Source of the DNA: JAKAIY01 sp963809385
GTDB lineage: Bacteria; Chloroflexota; Ktedonobacteria; Ktedonobacterales; JADMIN01
Length of the DNA stretch: 64,000 nucleotides
Assembly: GCA_963809385.1 (NCBI GenBank)
Contig: CAWEJL010000002.1
Coordinates: 558,001 to 622,000, forward strand
Direction: 5' to 3'
Shown piece after piece: positions 48,340-59,175 of this stretch. The first letter of the stretch is position 1; each line of letters opens with the position of its first letter. The position numbers were made by a program, and so were the translations under genes. Below the pieces are notes generated by a model. It had not been told where the DNA came from, did not search any database, and worked only from the letters and a program-made list of their open reading frames with translations.

Positions 48340-49952
48340 ATGCGTGAACCCGCGCGTGGCGAAACCAGCATTGAAAGAGAGTCTCCCAAGGTGTCGTTTA
48401 CAGTGCCAGCGAATAGCGAGGCGCACGCCGCAGAGTCACCCGACACATCCAGGCGCGGTGGCGCGCTCGAAGGCCGGCTGGCGGCGCTGCTCGTCCTGAT
48501 CGCCGCCGGGCTGTATCTCTTGCCCATTGCTGGCTTCACACGCGATTACGATGAGGGCGTCTACTGGCAGTCGCTGCGCGCTATGGCGGCGGGTCATCCG
48601 CTCTTCACCTCGGTCTTCTCCTCGCAGCCGCCCATGTTCCTGTTAAGCATCTACCCCTTCTATATGGCCTTCGGTCAGACCATCGCCGCCGCTCGCATCG
48701 GCATCGCGTTCTTCGCCCTGGTAGGTATCGTCGCGATGTACTGGCTCGCCTCCGAGGTGGGCGGCTCGTGGGCTGGGCTGATCGCCGCGGGGCTGTTGAT
48801 TGTGGACCCGCACTACCTGCACCAAGCGCAGACGTTGCAGGCGGAAGGCCCCGCGGTCGCGATCGAGATTCTCTCCGTCGCGCTGGCGGTCGCGGCGTCG
48901 CGACGCATCGGACGCTGGCGGATGGCGCTGGCGGCGCTGGCGGGTGTGGCGGTGGCAATGGGGACGCTCATCAAGCTGCTGGATGTCGTCGCGCTCGTGC
49001 CCATCGCGCTCTACCTTGGCGCGCCGCTGCTGCGCGCGTTCGATGGTGGCCAGGGCCGCGTGCGCCGCCCCACGGCGGCTGGACTGCGGGTGGGCGCGCG
49101 CGCGGCGGCGCGAGACCTCGGGTTGGTCGCCGCTGGCGGCATCCTGGCGACGGTGATCACGCTGGCGCCGTTCTTGGGCAGCTTCGGCGCCCTCTGGGAT
49201 CAGGTGGTCACCTTCCACCTCGCCGCCGCCCACACGGAGCAGTGGAACATCAGGAGCAATCTCCACACAATCCTTGGCGGCTTCAAGTGGATCGGCATTC
49301 CCGCCGCGCTGGCTGTGGGCGTAGCCTGGTGGCGGCGCGACTGGCGCATGGGGCCGCCGCTGCTCTGGCTGCTGGCCTCCGTCGCTATCCTCGTGCGGCA
49401 GGTCCCGCTCTTCGACCACCACGTCGTCATCATCGGCCCATGCCTGGCGCTGATGGTCGCACTGACACCATCCATGCTCGGCCCCGTCGTGGACCGGGTA
49501 GCTGGCCGCTGGCTAGGGTTGGCGGTGGTAGTCGCTTGCGCTGGCAGTCTTCGTGGTTGACCACGTACCAGGGCGTTAACGTAACGCGAGGAGCGGCCAA
49601 GGGGCCGGACGACACGGCGCAGGCGCAAATCGCCGCCATCCAGACCTTTACCACGCCAGGCGAGGTGATCGTTTCAGACGACCAGTATACCGCCGCCGCC
49701 GCTGGCCACAGTGTGCCGCCAGAGTTGGTGGATACCTCATTCGTGCGCGCCTCATCAGGCTACCTGACCGCCACGCAGCTCGAATCCATCATCACACGCG
49801 ACAACATTCGCGTCATCATCATCGATACTGGGCGGCTCAACGCCGTGCAAGGCTTCGACGTCTGGCTCCTTGCGCACTATCAGAAGCTCGTGGACCTTGG
49901 CAATGGTCATGCGCTCTACGTGCGGCTCGCGCCCGGCCAGACGGTCGCGTAG
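48340..49952 (+). CDS. PMT/GT39-like membrane glycosyltransferase (one frame break)
   Basis: About 535 residues. After a Ser/Ala-rich cytoplasmic tail the first helix is followed by F-T-R-D-Y-D-E-G-V-Y, the catalytic acidic loop of PMT_2 enzymes, and by S-S-Q-P-P-M. Around nine hydrophobic segments follow, then a soluble C-terminal domain (D-Q-Y-T-A-A-A-A-G, I-I-I-D-T-G-R-L). The membrane part ends prematurely at 49560; the soluble part is in another frame, joined near 49520-49545. It likely uses a polyprenyl-phosphate sugar for cell-envelope glycosylation. Confidence 0.78.
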
Positions 49953-49968
49953 CGCTGGCGCGGGGCTG

Positions 49969-50812
49969 TCACAGGAACACATACGCGGCGATCGTCGCCA
50001 GCGGCACGGCCACCAGCAACGCCCAGTCCAGCGCCCGCAGACGGCCCTCATGCAGCAGCGTCGCCTCGCCAGTGGCCCCATAGCCACGCGACTCCAGCGC
50101 GGTCGCCAGCCCGGCGGCCCGGCGTAGCGCGCCCTCCGTCAGCGGCGTCACCAGTGTCGCCACTCCGCGTATGCGCGCCGCCAGCGACCCGGTGGTGAAC
50201 TCCGCCCCGCGCGAGACCTGCGCCTTGATGAGCTGGTTCGCCTCCTGCGTCAAGCGTCGGCACAAATCGCAGCGCGATAAGCGACATCAAGGCGAACTCG
50301 TCCGCTGGCAGGCCCATCCGGCGCGCGGGGCGCAGCAGCAGTGATACCGCCTCTGCCAGCGCCACCGGTGTGGTCGTCAGCGAGAGCGCCATCGTCCCCA
50401 GGTAGAGCAGCAAGAAGGTCGCGGTGGAGGAGATGGAGAACCACAGACCGTCGTAGGTCACCACCACCTCTAAGGGCATGGTGACGCCGCGAAATGCCAG
50501 CGGGATTGGCCCGAACGTGCGCCAGGTCGGCCCGGTCGTCCAGATCAGGATGAACGGCAAGCCGATCACCAGCAAAACCAGCAGCAGCCGGATGCGCCGC
50601 GCCAGATAGGCTGGGCTGGCGCCGCTGCTCAGCAGCGTGACGAGCAGCAACAGGAAAGCCAGGCCGTAGACGCCATAATGGAACATCTTGTGGTTAGCCA
50701 GGAAAAAGCTCAGCGCCAGCCAGCAGAGCAGCAGCAGCTTGGTGCGCGCGCGCAGCCGGTGGACGAAGGAGGCGCCAGGAATATACGCGCCGATGGGCAA
50801 ATTATCCAGCAT
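49969..50812 (-). CDS. ecfT: ECF transporter transmembrane subunit EcfT (one frame break)
   Basis: About 280 residues. N-terminal helices (L-L-L-L-C-W-L-A-L-S-F-F), a central membrane region, and the coupling segment: the first Ala-Arg-x signature at L-R-P-A-R-R and the second at L-E-S-R-G-Y, near E-A-N-Q-L-I-K-A-Q. EcfT connects the ATPases to substrate-binding S proteins. One extra base near 50253 (F-V-P-T-L before T-Q-E-A-N) splits the frame. The start overlaps the upstream ATPase stop by 11 bases. Confidence 0.86.
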
Positions 50813-51761
50813 GATGCTCGTCGCCTCCCAGCGGCGCAAGCGTCTGCTCCCCCAACATCCCGTCGCGCGTGACCCGCGCCATGCGCGGGCGCGTGTCCGC
50901 CATCAGCGCCGCAGTAACCACCTCGGCCAGCGCCGCCGCCGTGAGCGTGTCCGGCTCTGACGCCAGCAGCCCACGCGCGCGCGCCAGCCCAGCCACCTGC
51001 GCGAGCGGCGGCGCCAGCAGCCCGCACGCCGCCAGCTCCGCGCCGCGCTGAAAGACCTCATCCGGCGTCCCGCTCAGCCGCAGCCGCCCGTCGCGCAGCA
51101 CGAAGACGCGCTCCGCCAGCGCCGCGACCTCGCTCATATCGTGCGAGATGATGAGCAGCGTCAGTCCCTCCTGGCGGCGCAGTTCACGCAGCGTGGCGTA
51201 AATTTCTTCGCGGCCCTCCGCATCCAACCCGGCGCTTGGCTCATCCAGCGCGAGGGCGCGCGGGCGCATCGCCAGCACACCCGCCAGCGCCACCCGCCGC
51301 CGCTGCCCGCCAGAGAGCGCGAACGGCGATCGCGCCAGGAACGCGTCATCGTCGGGCAGCGCCACCGCCCGCAGCGCCCAGCGCACCCGCTCGCGCGCCT
51401 CGCGCGCCTTCACCTTGAGCTGGCGCGGGCCAAAGGCCACATCCTCGCCAATCGTCGGCGCGAACAGCTGTCCCTCAGGGAACTGGAACAGGAGCCCCAC
51501 GCGCCGCCGCAGCTCCCGCAACTCCTTGCCACGCAGCCCGCGCGCCGTCAGCTCCAGGTCATCCACCACCACACGCCCCGCCGCGGGCGTGATGAGGCCG
51601 TTGAGGGTCTGCGCCAGCGTGGACTTGCCAGAGCCGGTCATGCCGACGATCGCCACGCACGAACCATCCGCGGCGAACAGGCTCACGTCACGCAGCGCCA
51701 CGCGCTCCGCGGGCGTGCCCGTGTTGTAGACCACCGTCAGCGCGTCCACCAGGATCGTCAT
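50802..51761 (-). CDS. ecfA2: ECF transporter ATPase (EcfA' type)
   Basis: A 319-residue ABC ATPase: Walker A G-M-T-G-S-G-K-S-T, Q-loop F-Q-F-P-E-G-Q-L-F typical of EcfA', signature L-S-G-G-Q-R-R-R-V-A, Walker B A-L-D-E-P-S-A-G-L-D, switch His in I-I-S-H-D-M. A ~60-residue C-terminal extension carries A-x-L-A-E-V. It pairs with the neighbouring ATPase to drive vitamin or metal uptake. Confidence 0.93.
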   Translation of the reverse strand: MTILVDALTVVYNTGTPAERVALRDVSLFAADGSCVAIVGMTGSGKSTLAQTLNGLITPAAGRVVVDDLELTARGLRGKELRELRRRVGLLFQFPEGQLFAPTIGEDVAFGPRQLKVKAREARERVRWALRAVALPDDDAFLARSPFALSGGQRRRVALAGVLAMRPRALALDEPSAGLDAEGREEIYATLRELRRQEGLTLLIISHDMSEVAALAERVFVLRDGRLRLSGTPDEVFQRGAELAACGLLAPPLAQVAGLARARGLLASEPDTLTAAALAEVVTAALMADTRPRMARVTRDGMLGEQTLAPLGGDEHHAG

Positions 51762-51795
51762 CTCGCCATTCCCGTCACCAACATCCCCTCATGGC

Positions 51796-52689
51796 TCATG
51801 GTCGCAAAGACCGCAGGCGCTCCAGCGCGGCCACCAGCGCCTCGGGCGTGAGCGCGTCCGGCGGAACGGGTAGGCCCCGCGCGCGCAGCAGCTCCACCAG
51901 CCGCGCGGTATCAGGTATCACCAGCCGCAGCGCGCGGATGCGATCGAGACTGGCGAAGGCGACGCCAGGTGGGGCGTCCAGCGCGACGCGGCCCTCTTCC
52001 AGCGCCACCACACGGTCCGCCAGCGCCGCCTCCTCCAGCATGTGTGTCACGTGAATCACCGTCAGGCCATGCTCGCGGTTCAGCCGCAGCAGCAGACTGG
52101 CGATATCGCGCCGCGCCATCGGATCGAGCATCGCCGTCGGCTCGTCTGCGATCAACACACGCGGCTCCAGCGCCAGCGTCCCAGCGATGGCCAGCCGCTG
52201 CCGCTGCCCGCCCGAAAGCTCCCACGGCGCGCGCCCAGCCGCTTCGTTCAGCCCTACCGCCGCCAGCGCCGTCGCGGCGCGCGCGCGAATCTCCGCCAGC
52301 GGCAGGCCACGCGCGGCCAGACCCCAGGCGACATCATCTTCCACCACCGTCGCAATGATCTGGTTATCTGGATCGGAGAAGATCATCCCAATCAACTCGC
52401 GCACACGGGCGCGTGACTCGGGCGCTACCACATCCAGCCCGGCGACCGTCACCGAGCCGCGTTCTGGCGGAGCAAGGCCACCTATCACCCGCGACAGCGT
52501 TGACTTGCCGCTGCCGTTATGGCCGAGCAGCGCGACATACTCACCCTGCGCGATACGCAACGAGACGTCGCACAGCGCCGGGCGCTCAGCGCCCGGGTAG
52601 CGATACGTTACGCCTTCGACGAGCACATCGGCCCTGGCGGTCTCGCCAGGGCTCACACGAAATGGGCGCGGCGTCTGGCTCTCGTTCAT
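51796..52689 (-). CDS. ecfA1: ECF transporter ATPase (EcfA type)
   Basis: A 297-residue ABC ATPase: Walker A G-H-N-G-S-G-K-S-T, Q-loop F-S-D-P-D-N-Q-I-I, which is the EcfA hallmark, signature L-S-G-G-Q-R-Q-R-L-A, Walker B I-A-D-E-P-T-A-M-L-D, switch His in V-T-H-M. The start overlaps the stop of the upstream membrane-protein gene (ATGA), and the other ATPase follows after 34 bases. Confidence 0.94.
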   Translation of the reverse strand: MNESQTPRPFRVSPGETARADVLVEGVTYRYPGAERPALCDVSLRIAQGEYVALLGHNGSGKSTLSRVIGGLAPPERGSVTVAGLDVVAPESRARVRELIGMIFSDPDNQIIATVVEDDVAWGLAARGLPLAEIRARAATALAAVGLNEAAGRAPWELSGGQRQRLAIAGTLALEPRVLIADEPTAMLDPMARRDIASLLLRLNREHGLTVIHVTHMLEEAALADRVVALEEGRVALDAPPGVAFASLDRIRALRLVIPDTARLVELLRARGLPVPPDALTPEALVAALERLRSLRP

Positions 52690-53657
52690 CGCGGAGCGCC
52701 CATTTCCACTGGCTGGCTCTCCGGCGCCTGGCTCTCAGTCGTGAGGGCAGTCAGATCCGTGCGCAGCCGGGCCACGCGGCGGCGGCGCGCAACCCAGCGC
52801 GCCAACCACACTGGCCCCCACAGCGGTATCGTGACGACCCGCAGCGCCAGCGCCACCACCCAGGCGAGCGGCGCCAGCGCGAGGCCGAACAGGCTCAGCG
52901 CGCGCCAGAACCACGGCGCGGGAAAAGGCTTGACCGAGTGCCCCAGCGCATAGGCGGTTGTGCTGGCAACGCCGTAGTACAGCACAACCGTCGGCAGCGT
53001 CAGCGCAGCCACATAGGCGGCGAACATCGCCACCCAGTAGCGCAGGACAAAAGCCGTCGCGCTCGCGATCCACGGAGCGACTCGCGCCCAAGACGCCTGC
53101 GCTCCGAGGAGGGTCGCGCTCGTCTGGAGAAGCCACGTGAGGCTGGCTAGCGCATTGCCTAACTCCAGGTAGAGATCATGCAGTGGCAGGCCGAGCGCGA
53201 TCACCGCGCCAAACGCCGCGCCATACGCGACCGCAGTCACGAGCAGTGTGCCGAGCGCGATGGCTGGGAGTGGCCGCCACTGCCGGCGCATCGCAATCCC
53301 CATCGCCATACCAACCAGCGCCTGGAGGCTGAGCCGCCAACCAAAATGCGGCCCTGTCAACGCCGTCATCAGGAAGCCAGCGACAAGCGCCGCCAGCAGT
53401 GTCACACGCGCGCCACGCCGGAGGTAGAGGATCGCGAACGGGGCAGGCGTAAGAGGAATAAAGGCGGCGCCCAGCACAGGAACATAGATCGAGGCGAGAT
53501 CGAGTGTCAGGGCGACATCGGTGAGCAGGCCCGCCTCCGCGAGGCTGAGCGCCCCAGCCCAGGGTGGCCGCCGGATCGCAGTGGGGGAAGCCGCGGTGTC
53601 AGCCACGGCGTCAGCCATATCCGTGGGCGCGCTCACCCTCGTCGCTGTCTCATCCAT
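52686..53657 (-). CDS. Probable ECF transporter S component (large membrane protein)
   Basis: About 323 residues. Six to eight hydrophobic segments lie between residues 38 and 280 and include P-L-T-P-A-P-F-A-I-L-Y-L-R-R-G and G-P-H-F-G-W-R. A basic cytoplasmic tail follows. It is first in the four-gene operon, coupled by ATGA to ecfA1, so it is probably the dedicated substrate-binding subunit. It is longer than classical S proteins (~180-200 aa) and resembles DUF2232-type proteins; the substrate is unknown. Start 53657 is chosen after the Arg-rich false N-terminus. Confidence 0.68.
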   Translation of the reverse strand: MDETATRVSAPTDMADAVADTAASPTAIRRPPWAGALSLAEAGLLTDVALTLDLASIYVPVLGAAFIPLTPAPFAILYLRRGARVTLLAALVAGFLMTALTGPHFGWRLSLQALVGMAMGIAMRRQWRPLPAIALGTLLVTAVAYGAAFGAVIALGLPLHDLYLELGNALASLTWLLQTSATLLGAQASWARVAPWIASATAFVLRYWVAMFAAYVAALTLPTVVLYYGVASTTAYALGHSVKPFPAPWFWRALSLFGLALAPLAWVVALALRVVTIPLWGPVWLARWVARRRRVARLRTDLTALTTESQAPESQPVEMGAPR

Positions 53658-53783
53658 CACCAGGCGACCGCCCCGGAAGAACAGGCGGCGAGAGCGCGCG
53701 CCCAAACACATTCCATGGTCGCAGCATAGCACGCCAGGCGCCCGCGCGCGAATCCGCCTGGTACCCGCAGACGGTGAAAAACA

Positions 53784-53819
53784 GCGGGGGCGCTTCCCAT
53801 CTCTGGGAAGCGCCCCCGC
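53784..53819 (-). terminator. Rho-independent terminator of the SBP1 transcript
   Basis: Perfect 16-bp stem (53784-53799 with 53804-53819) with a 4-base loop. On the minus strand it is followed by TGTTTTTC. It isolates the ECF operon from the upstream substrate-binding protein gene. Confidence 0.9.
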
Positions 53820-53889
53820 CGGAGGGCGGCGCGCCGTAACATGTGGCGGTCAGCGGCGCGCGCCCACGCCAGGTATCCTCGGGTGAGGT

Positions 53890-55608
53890 TTAGTGAGCGG
53901 CGATATACATGGACTGCCAGGACTCACGCGGGATCAAGCCACCAGCGGTGATCGTGAAGTTCACCAGGTAGGGCTTGGTCTCCCACCATGTGGTCGCCTG
54001 GTCGAGCGGCAGCCACGCCACCTTGGTCACCAGGATCTGCTCCGCCTGCTGGTACTGCACCAGACGGGCCGCCTGATCCGGGTTCGCGTCGGCGGCCTTC
54101 ATCAGCGCGTCGGCCTGCGTGTCGCAGGCGCTGCCGGCGTTGTAGGCGCTGTCGCAGGCCAGGTTGGTCGTCAGCCAGTCCTGCGGATCAGGATAGTCCT
54201 CGATCCAGCCCAGCGTCCAGAACTGGAGCTGGTGGGCCGAGGTCTTCTGCAGCAGCGTGTTGAAGTCGATCGAGGTGATCGTGATCGGGTAGTTCGGCAT
54301 CGCCTTCAGCCACATCTGCTGCGCCGCCGCCGCCTCGTTCTGGTACTCCGGGCGAGCCCGAGATGATCGTCAGGACGACCGGCGGGCACTTGCTGAAGTC
54401 GGTCGCCGTGCCGCACTTGGTGTCGGTGGCGTAGGCGGTCGCCAGCTGGTTGGCGGCCTGCGTGTTGCCACTCAGGTTCTGCGTGCCATCCGGGCCGTTC
54501 AGCGCCGGATTGTACCCCGGCATGCCGCTCGGCACGATGTGGTTGGTCGCCTGCACGGTGCCGTGCAGGATCGTGTTGGCCAGCGTCGTCTTGTCCAGCG
54601 CGACGGCGAACGCCTGGCGCATGCGCACGTCGTTGAACGGCGCCATGTTCCAGTTCTGCGCGTAGTAGTCAATCTGCTGGACGGCGATCTGGTGGAAGCC
54701 GGTGTGCGTCTTGGCCTTCGCCAGCTGCGCGCTCGGCGCGCCGCCGACGTCCGCCTGACCGGAGAGGTAGGCGTTGTAGGCGGTGGTGGTGTCCTTGTAG
54801 AACGTCACGTCGACTTCACGCAGCTTGGACTGCGTGCCCCAGAAGGCGGTGTTGCGCTGCAGCACGAGGTGGCCGGTGTGGTCCCACTTGGTGACCTTGA
54901 AGATATCGCCACCGAAGCCACCGTTGTCGACCAGGTGCTCGGTGTACTTGTTGCCGTACTGCGAGATGAGCTGCTCCGGCACCGCGAACGAGGTCGGATA
55001 GGTCATCGCGTAGAGGAAGTAGGACGCCGGCGTGGCCAGCTGGACCTGCAGGGTCAGGTCGTCGGGGGTGGTGATCGAGTCGCCGATCAGCGTCTGGATC
55101 GCGCCCTTGACCGTCGTGCCGTCGGCGGCGCAGGTCTCGCCGTTGAAGGCCGCCGCGTCTTTGACCGCGTACAGGTAGTAGGCGGCGCCAAAGGCGTTGC
55201 AGGGGTTCTCGGCGCGGTTCATGGAGTAGGCGTAGGTCTTGGCGTTGATCGCGGTGCCGTCGCTCCACTTGAGGCCGGGCTTGACCTTGAAGGTCCAGGT
55301 CAGGCCGTCGGCGCTGACCGTCGGCAGCGCCGACGGCCGCCCAGGGCTTCCGCCTGCAGGTCCTTATTGAGGACGACCAGGCCGGGGAAGAGCACCGAAA
55401 CGTACTCGACCGAGAAGACGTCGGTCGCGTTCGGCGGATCGAGGGTCTTGACATCAGTTACGCCCGCGCCCTGCAGGTGAACGACCTGCTGGCTATCGGG
55501 GGCGGCCCCGCCGCTGGTTGTGCCACCACAACCCGCCAGCAGCAGCGCGAGGCTACCGGCCAGCGTGAAAACGCTGGCCAGCGCGGCTTTGCGTGCGCCC
55601 AGTCGCAT
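53890..55608 (-). CDS. Family-5 ABC substrate-binding lipoprotein, copy 1 (frame breaks)
   Basis: Oligopeptide/nickel-type (SBP_bac_5) binding protein, about 570 residues. Signal: M-R-L-G-A-R-K, hydrophobic core, lipobox L-L-L-A-G-C. Body: T-D-V-K-T-L-D-P, family-typical G-L-T-W-T-F-K-V-K-P-G-L-K-W-S-D-G and A-Y-S-M-N-R. C-terminal lobe with R-Q-A-F-A-V-A-L-D and W-I-E-D-Y-P-D-P-Q-D-W. Comparison with copy 3 shows three extra single bases (about 55332, 55348 and 54347). Conserved Cys pairs (N-P-C-N with G-E-T-C; T-K-C-G with S-K-C-P; L-A-C-D with S-A-C-D) suggest disulphides. AGGAGG precedes the ATG. No permease or ATPase of a peptide transporter is nearby. Confidence 0.9.
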
Positions 55609-56107
55609 GCTAATATAACCTCCTAATTGTGTCGGGCGCGCGGTGCGCCAGGCAACAGTACCCGAGGAGCCCGAAGCGGCTGGCGCGAAAGCGCGCGCAG
55701 CCTGCTCCAGGCAGTACACCCGGACAGCGAGAGCGTCTCTCGCGACCCGAATGCGGGTTGGATTCCGGCGTGTTGTTGCGCGACTACGCCAGAATCCGGG
55801 TGACGCCACAGGCGTCGGTCGAGTCAGGCCCACCGCGCGCGGCCTCGCGTCACCGAATTGCCACACGATCCGGAAACACGTTGGGGCCGCGCGTTTCCTC
55901 ACCACCATATGGAGGATTGGAGTACGCCTGATTCACGACTTAACATGACTACGTCACAACTGTGAGAAATATCACACAAGGCTGTAACGCTCCTCTCACA
56001 TTTCGCCGCGCAAAGCCCCTGGAGCTATCATGCCAGCGGCATGCCGCGTTCCTCGCGGAGGGGAGCCGCCATACGCGACACTAGAGACCTATAGGAGAGA
56101 TGCGCTC
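55609..56107. promoter_or_regulatory. Leader and divergent promoter region, SBP1 / NUDIX gene
   Basis: A ~350-base segment homologous to the leaders of copies 2 and 3. It contains the palindrome GACGCC-ACA-GGCGTC at 55802-55816. An AT-richer part with TCACAACTGTGAGAAATATCACA (near 55954-55976) probably holds the divergent promoters. No gene is supported. Confidence 0.55.
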
Positions 56108-56713
56108 ATGTCCAGCGACAACCAGCGGCCCACGCCCGACGCGCCAGGCAGTCCATGGCGCACACACGCCTCGCGCGTCGTGTACCGCAACCCCTGGCTC
56201 ACCGTCACCGAGCATACGGTAACACGCCCGGACGGCGCGCCAGGCCTCTACGGCGTAGTGGATCCCGGCGACAATGTGACCATCGCCGCTCTCACCAATG
56301 ATGCTCGCGTCTGGCTAGTCGAGGACTTCCTCTATCCCATCCAGCGGCGCGCCTGGCAACTGCCCTCCGGCGCCATTGAACCGGGCGAAGAGCCACTGGC
56401 CGCCGCCCGCCGTGAGCTGCTCGAGGAGACCGGCCTAAGCGCCGCGCGCTGGGAGCGGTTGGGAGCCTTCTACCTTACGCCCGGCATCGCGACGCAGCGC
56501 AGCGAGCTCTTCCTTGCCCGCGACCTGACCGAAGGCCTCGCCAGCCGCGAAGGAACGGAGCGCGGCATGATCGCGCGCGCTATCCCGCTGGAGGAGGCGT
56601 ATGAGGCATGCGTGCGCGCCAGCGAGGACATCGCCGCTACCGCTGTCACCGCGCTTGGCCTCTGGCTGACGCGCTCCCGGCTGGCCAGCGAAGTGGCGCC
56701 TGGGGAGCGTTAA
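56108..56713 (+). CDS. NUDIX hydrolase (ADP-ribose pyrophosphatase-like)
   Basis: A 201-residue protein with a complete Nudix box: G-A-I-E-P-G-E then seven residues, then R-E-L-L-E-E-T-G-L (about residues 98-120). The preceding strand V-W-L-V-E-D-F-L-Y-P-I-Q and following A-F-Y-L-T-P-G-I match the ADP-sugar pyrophosphatase subgroup (NudF-like). It hydrolyses a nucleoside diphosphate linked to another moiety. ATG 56108 follows AGGAGA. It is divergent from SBP1 and ends at a shared hairpin with SBP2. A decayed partial copy lies at 59176. Confidence 0.92.
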   Translation: MSSDNQRPTPDAPGSPWRTHASRVVYRNPWLTVTEHTVTRPDGAPGLYGVVDPGDNVTIAALTNDARVWLVEDFLYPIQRRAWQLPSGAIEPGEEPLAAARRELLEETGLSAARWERLGAFYLTPGIATQRSELFLARDLTEGLASREGTERGMIARAIPLEEAYEACVRASEDIAATAVTALGLWLTRSRLASEVAPGER

Positions 56714-56718
56714 GCGCA

Positions 56719-56793
56719 CAGCCCCCCGCCTCGGCGCCGCGCGCCAGGGCGGATGCCCTGGATGCTCGCGTTCGGCGATGAGACGGGGGGCTG
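56719..56793. terminator. Bidirectional terminator between NUDIX gene and SBP2
   Basis: Outer stem CAGCCCCCCG / CGGGGGGCTG (56719-56728 with 56784-56793) with an inner CCAGGGC / GCCCTGG hairpin. A nearly identical element lies at 59320-59394. Confidence 0.75.
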
Positions 56794-56895
56794 TGGTGGT
56801 GGAGCGGCGCGCCGTTGACGTGTGGCGGTCAGCGACGCGCGCCCGCGCCAAGGTATCCTCGGGTAGAGGTCTGACTCGCTGAGGCTATACGGCGT

Positions 56896-58611
56896 CTAGT
56901 GCGATGTCAGGTACATCGACTGCCAGGACTCTTTCGGGACCAGGCCACCAGCGGTGATGGTGTAGTTCCGACCAGATACGGCTTGACTTCCCACCATGCT
57001 GTCGTCTGGTCGAGCGGCAGCCACGCCACCTTGGTCACCAGGATCTGCTCCGCTTGCTGGTACTGGACCAGACGGGCCACCTGATCCGGGTTCGCGTCAG
57101 CGGCCTTCATCAGCGCGTCGGCCTGCGGGTCGCAGGCCAGGCCGCTGTTGTAAGAGCTGTCGCAGGCCAGGTTGGTCGTCAGCCAGTCCTGCGGATCAGG
57201 ATAGTCCTCGATCCAGCCGATCGCCCAGAATTGAACCTGATTCGCTGACATCTGCTGAAGCAGCGTGTTGAAGTCGACCGAGGTGATCGTGATCGGGTAG
57301 TTCGGCATCGCCTTCAGCCACATCTGCTGCGCCGCCGCGGCGACGTTCGCGCGGTCAGTGCTGCCTGAAGGGATCGTCAGGATTACCTTCGGGCACTTGC
57401 TGAAGTCCGACGCCGTGCCACACTTGGTGTCCGTGGCGTAGGCGGTGGCCAGCTGGTTAGCGGCCTGCGTGTTGCCACTCAGGTTCTGCGTGCCGTCCGG
57501 GCCGAGCAGGGCCGGATTGTACCCGGGCATGCCGTCCGGCACGATGTGGTTGGTCGCCTGCACGGCGCCGTGCAGGATCGTGTTGGCGATTGTCTGCTTG
57601 TCCAGCGCGATGGCGAACGCCTGGCGCATGCGCACGTCGTTGAACGGCGCCATCTTCCAGTTCATCGCGTAGTAGCCGATGTCCTGCTGGGGAACCTGAT
57701 GGAAGCCGGTGTGCGTCTTAGCCTGCGCGATCTTCGAGGCGGGCGCAGTGCCGACATCCTGCTGACCAGCCAGGTAGGCGTTATAGGCCGTGTTGCTGTC
57801 TTTGTAGCATCGTATAGTCCACTTCGCGGATCTTGGGCTTCGCGCCCCAGAAGGCGTCGTTGCGCTGGAGCACGAGGTGACCGGTGTGGTCCCACTTGGT
57901 GACCTTGAACAGGTCGCCACCGAAGCCACCATTGTCCACCAGGTGATCGGTGAACTTGTTGCCGTACTGCGAGATGAGCTGCTCCGGCACCGCCCATGAA
58001 GTCGGATAGGTCATCGCGTAGAGGAAATAGGTCGCCGGCGTGGCCAGCTGAACCTGCAGGGTCAGGTCGTCGGGGGTGGTGATCGAGTCGCCGATCAGCG
58101 TCTGGACCGCGCCCTTGACCGTCGTGCCGTCCGCGGCGCAGGTCTCGCCGTTGAAGGCCGCCGCGTCCTTGATCGCGTACAGGTAGTAGGCGGCGCCAAA
58201 GGCGTTGCAGGGGTTCTCGGCGCGGTTCATGGAGTAGGCGTAGGTCTTGGCGTTGATCGCGGTGCCGTCGCTCCACTTCAGGCCGGGCTTGACCTTGAAG
58301 GTCCAGGTCAGGCCGTCGGCGCTGACCGTCGGCAGCGCCGCGGCCGCCCAGGGCTCCGCCGTCAGGTTCTTGTCGAGAACGACCAGGCCTGGATAAACAG
58401 CTTCGATCACCTCACCCGAGTAGAGGTCGGTCGCGTTCGCTGGATCCAGCGACTTAATATCATTTCCAGGTAACTGCAGACGAACGATCTGCTGGCTATC
58501 TGGAAGAGTACCGCTGCCAGTTGTGCCGCCACAACCAGCTAGCAGCAGCGCGAGGCTACCGGCCAGCGTGAAAACGCTGGCGAACACGGTTTTCCGTGCG
58601 CCCAGTCGCAT
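56896..58611 (-). CDS. Family-5 ABC substrate-binding lipoprotein, copy 2 (frame breaks)
   Basis: Paralogue of copy 1 with the same lipobox (L-L-L-A-G-C), Cys pairs and binding-lobe motifs. It is the most divergent of the first three: L-P-G-N-D-I-K-S-L-D-P near the N-terminus, Y-A-M-N-W-K in the second lobe. Two single-base insertions seen by comparison with copies 1 and 3: near 57808 (in the Y-K-D-x-N-T-A-Y region) and near 56968 (just before the conserved T-I-T-A-G-G-L end). Correcting them gives the shared C-terminus S-W-Q-S-M-Y and a stop at 56896-56898. It probably captures peptides or another oligomer for an importer encoded elsewhere. Confidence 0.9.
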
Positions 58612-59175
58612 AAAGCATTCTCCAAACTAGTATTGCACCCGCATCGTTCGCGCAACCCCAGCCATTACTTGTGCGCCGATCGCTTAGCGTGTCCTCGCGG
58701 CGCGTAAGCGCGGATTCCAAGCACGGGGATAGGGAGCGACAAACTTGTCTTCAGATGTGACTGCAATAATATTGTCGTGTCCGCTGAGCAAAGGTGTCAG
58801 ACAACAATACCCAAGGATGCCGAAGCAGTCAGGCGCGAAATGCGCGTAGCCTGGTCCGGACACTATACCCAAACAGCGCGAGCATTTCTCGCGACCGCAA
58901 GTGCGGGTTTGGATTCCGATGCATTGTTACGCGGCTACACCAGAATCCGGATGACGCCACAGGCGTCGGTCGAGCCAGGCCCGCCGTGCGCGGACTCGCG
59001 TCACAGAGTCGCCACATCATCCAGAAACGCGATCGAACCGCGCGTTTCCATACCACCCGTACGGAGTAATTGGAGCGCGCCTAATTCACGACTTACCATG
59101 AGTACGCCACGAATATGAGAAGTTTCACATGAATTTATTAGGTATTTATAACGTTCTTTTACACAAACGCCTGCC
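58612..59175. promoter_or_regulatory. Leader and promoter region of SBP2
   Basis: About 560 bases. From ~58800 to ~59110 it is clearly homologous to 55640-55950. The palindrome GACGCC-ACA-GGCGTC recurs at 58953-58967. The part nearest SBP2 (58612-58790) is unique. AT-rich sequence near 59115-59165 probably holds the promoter. Confidence 0.55.
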
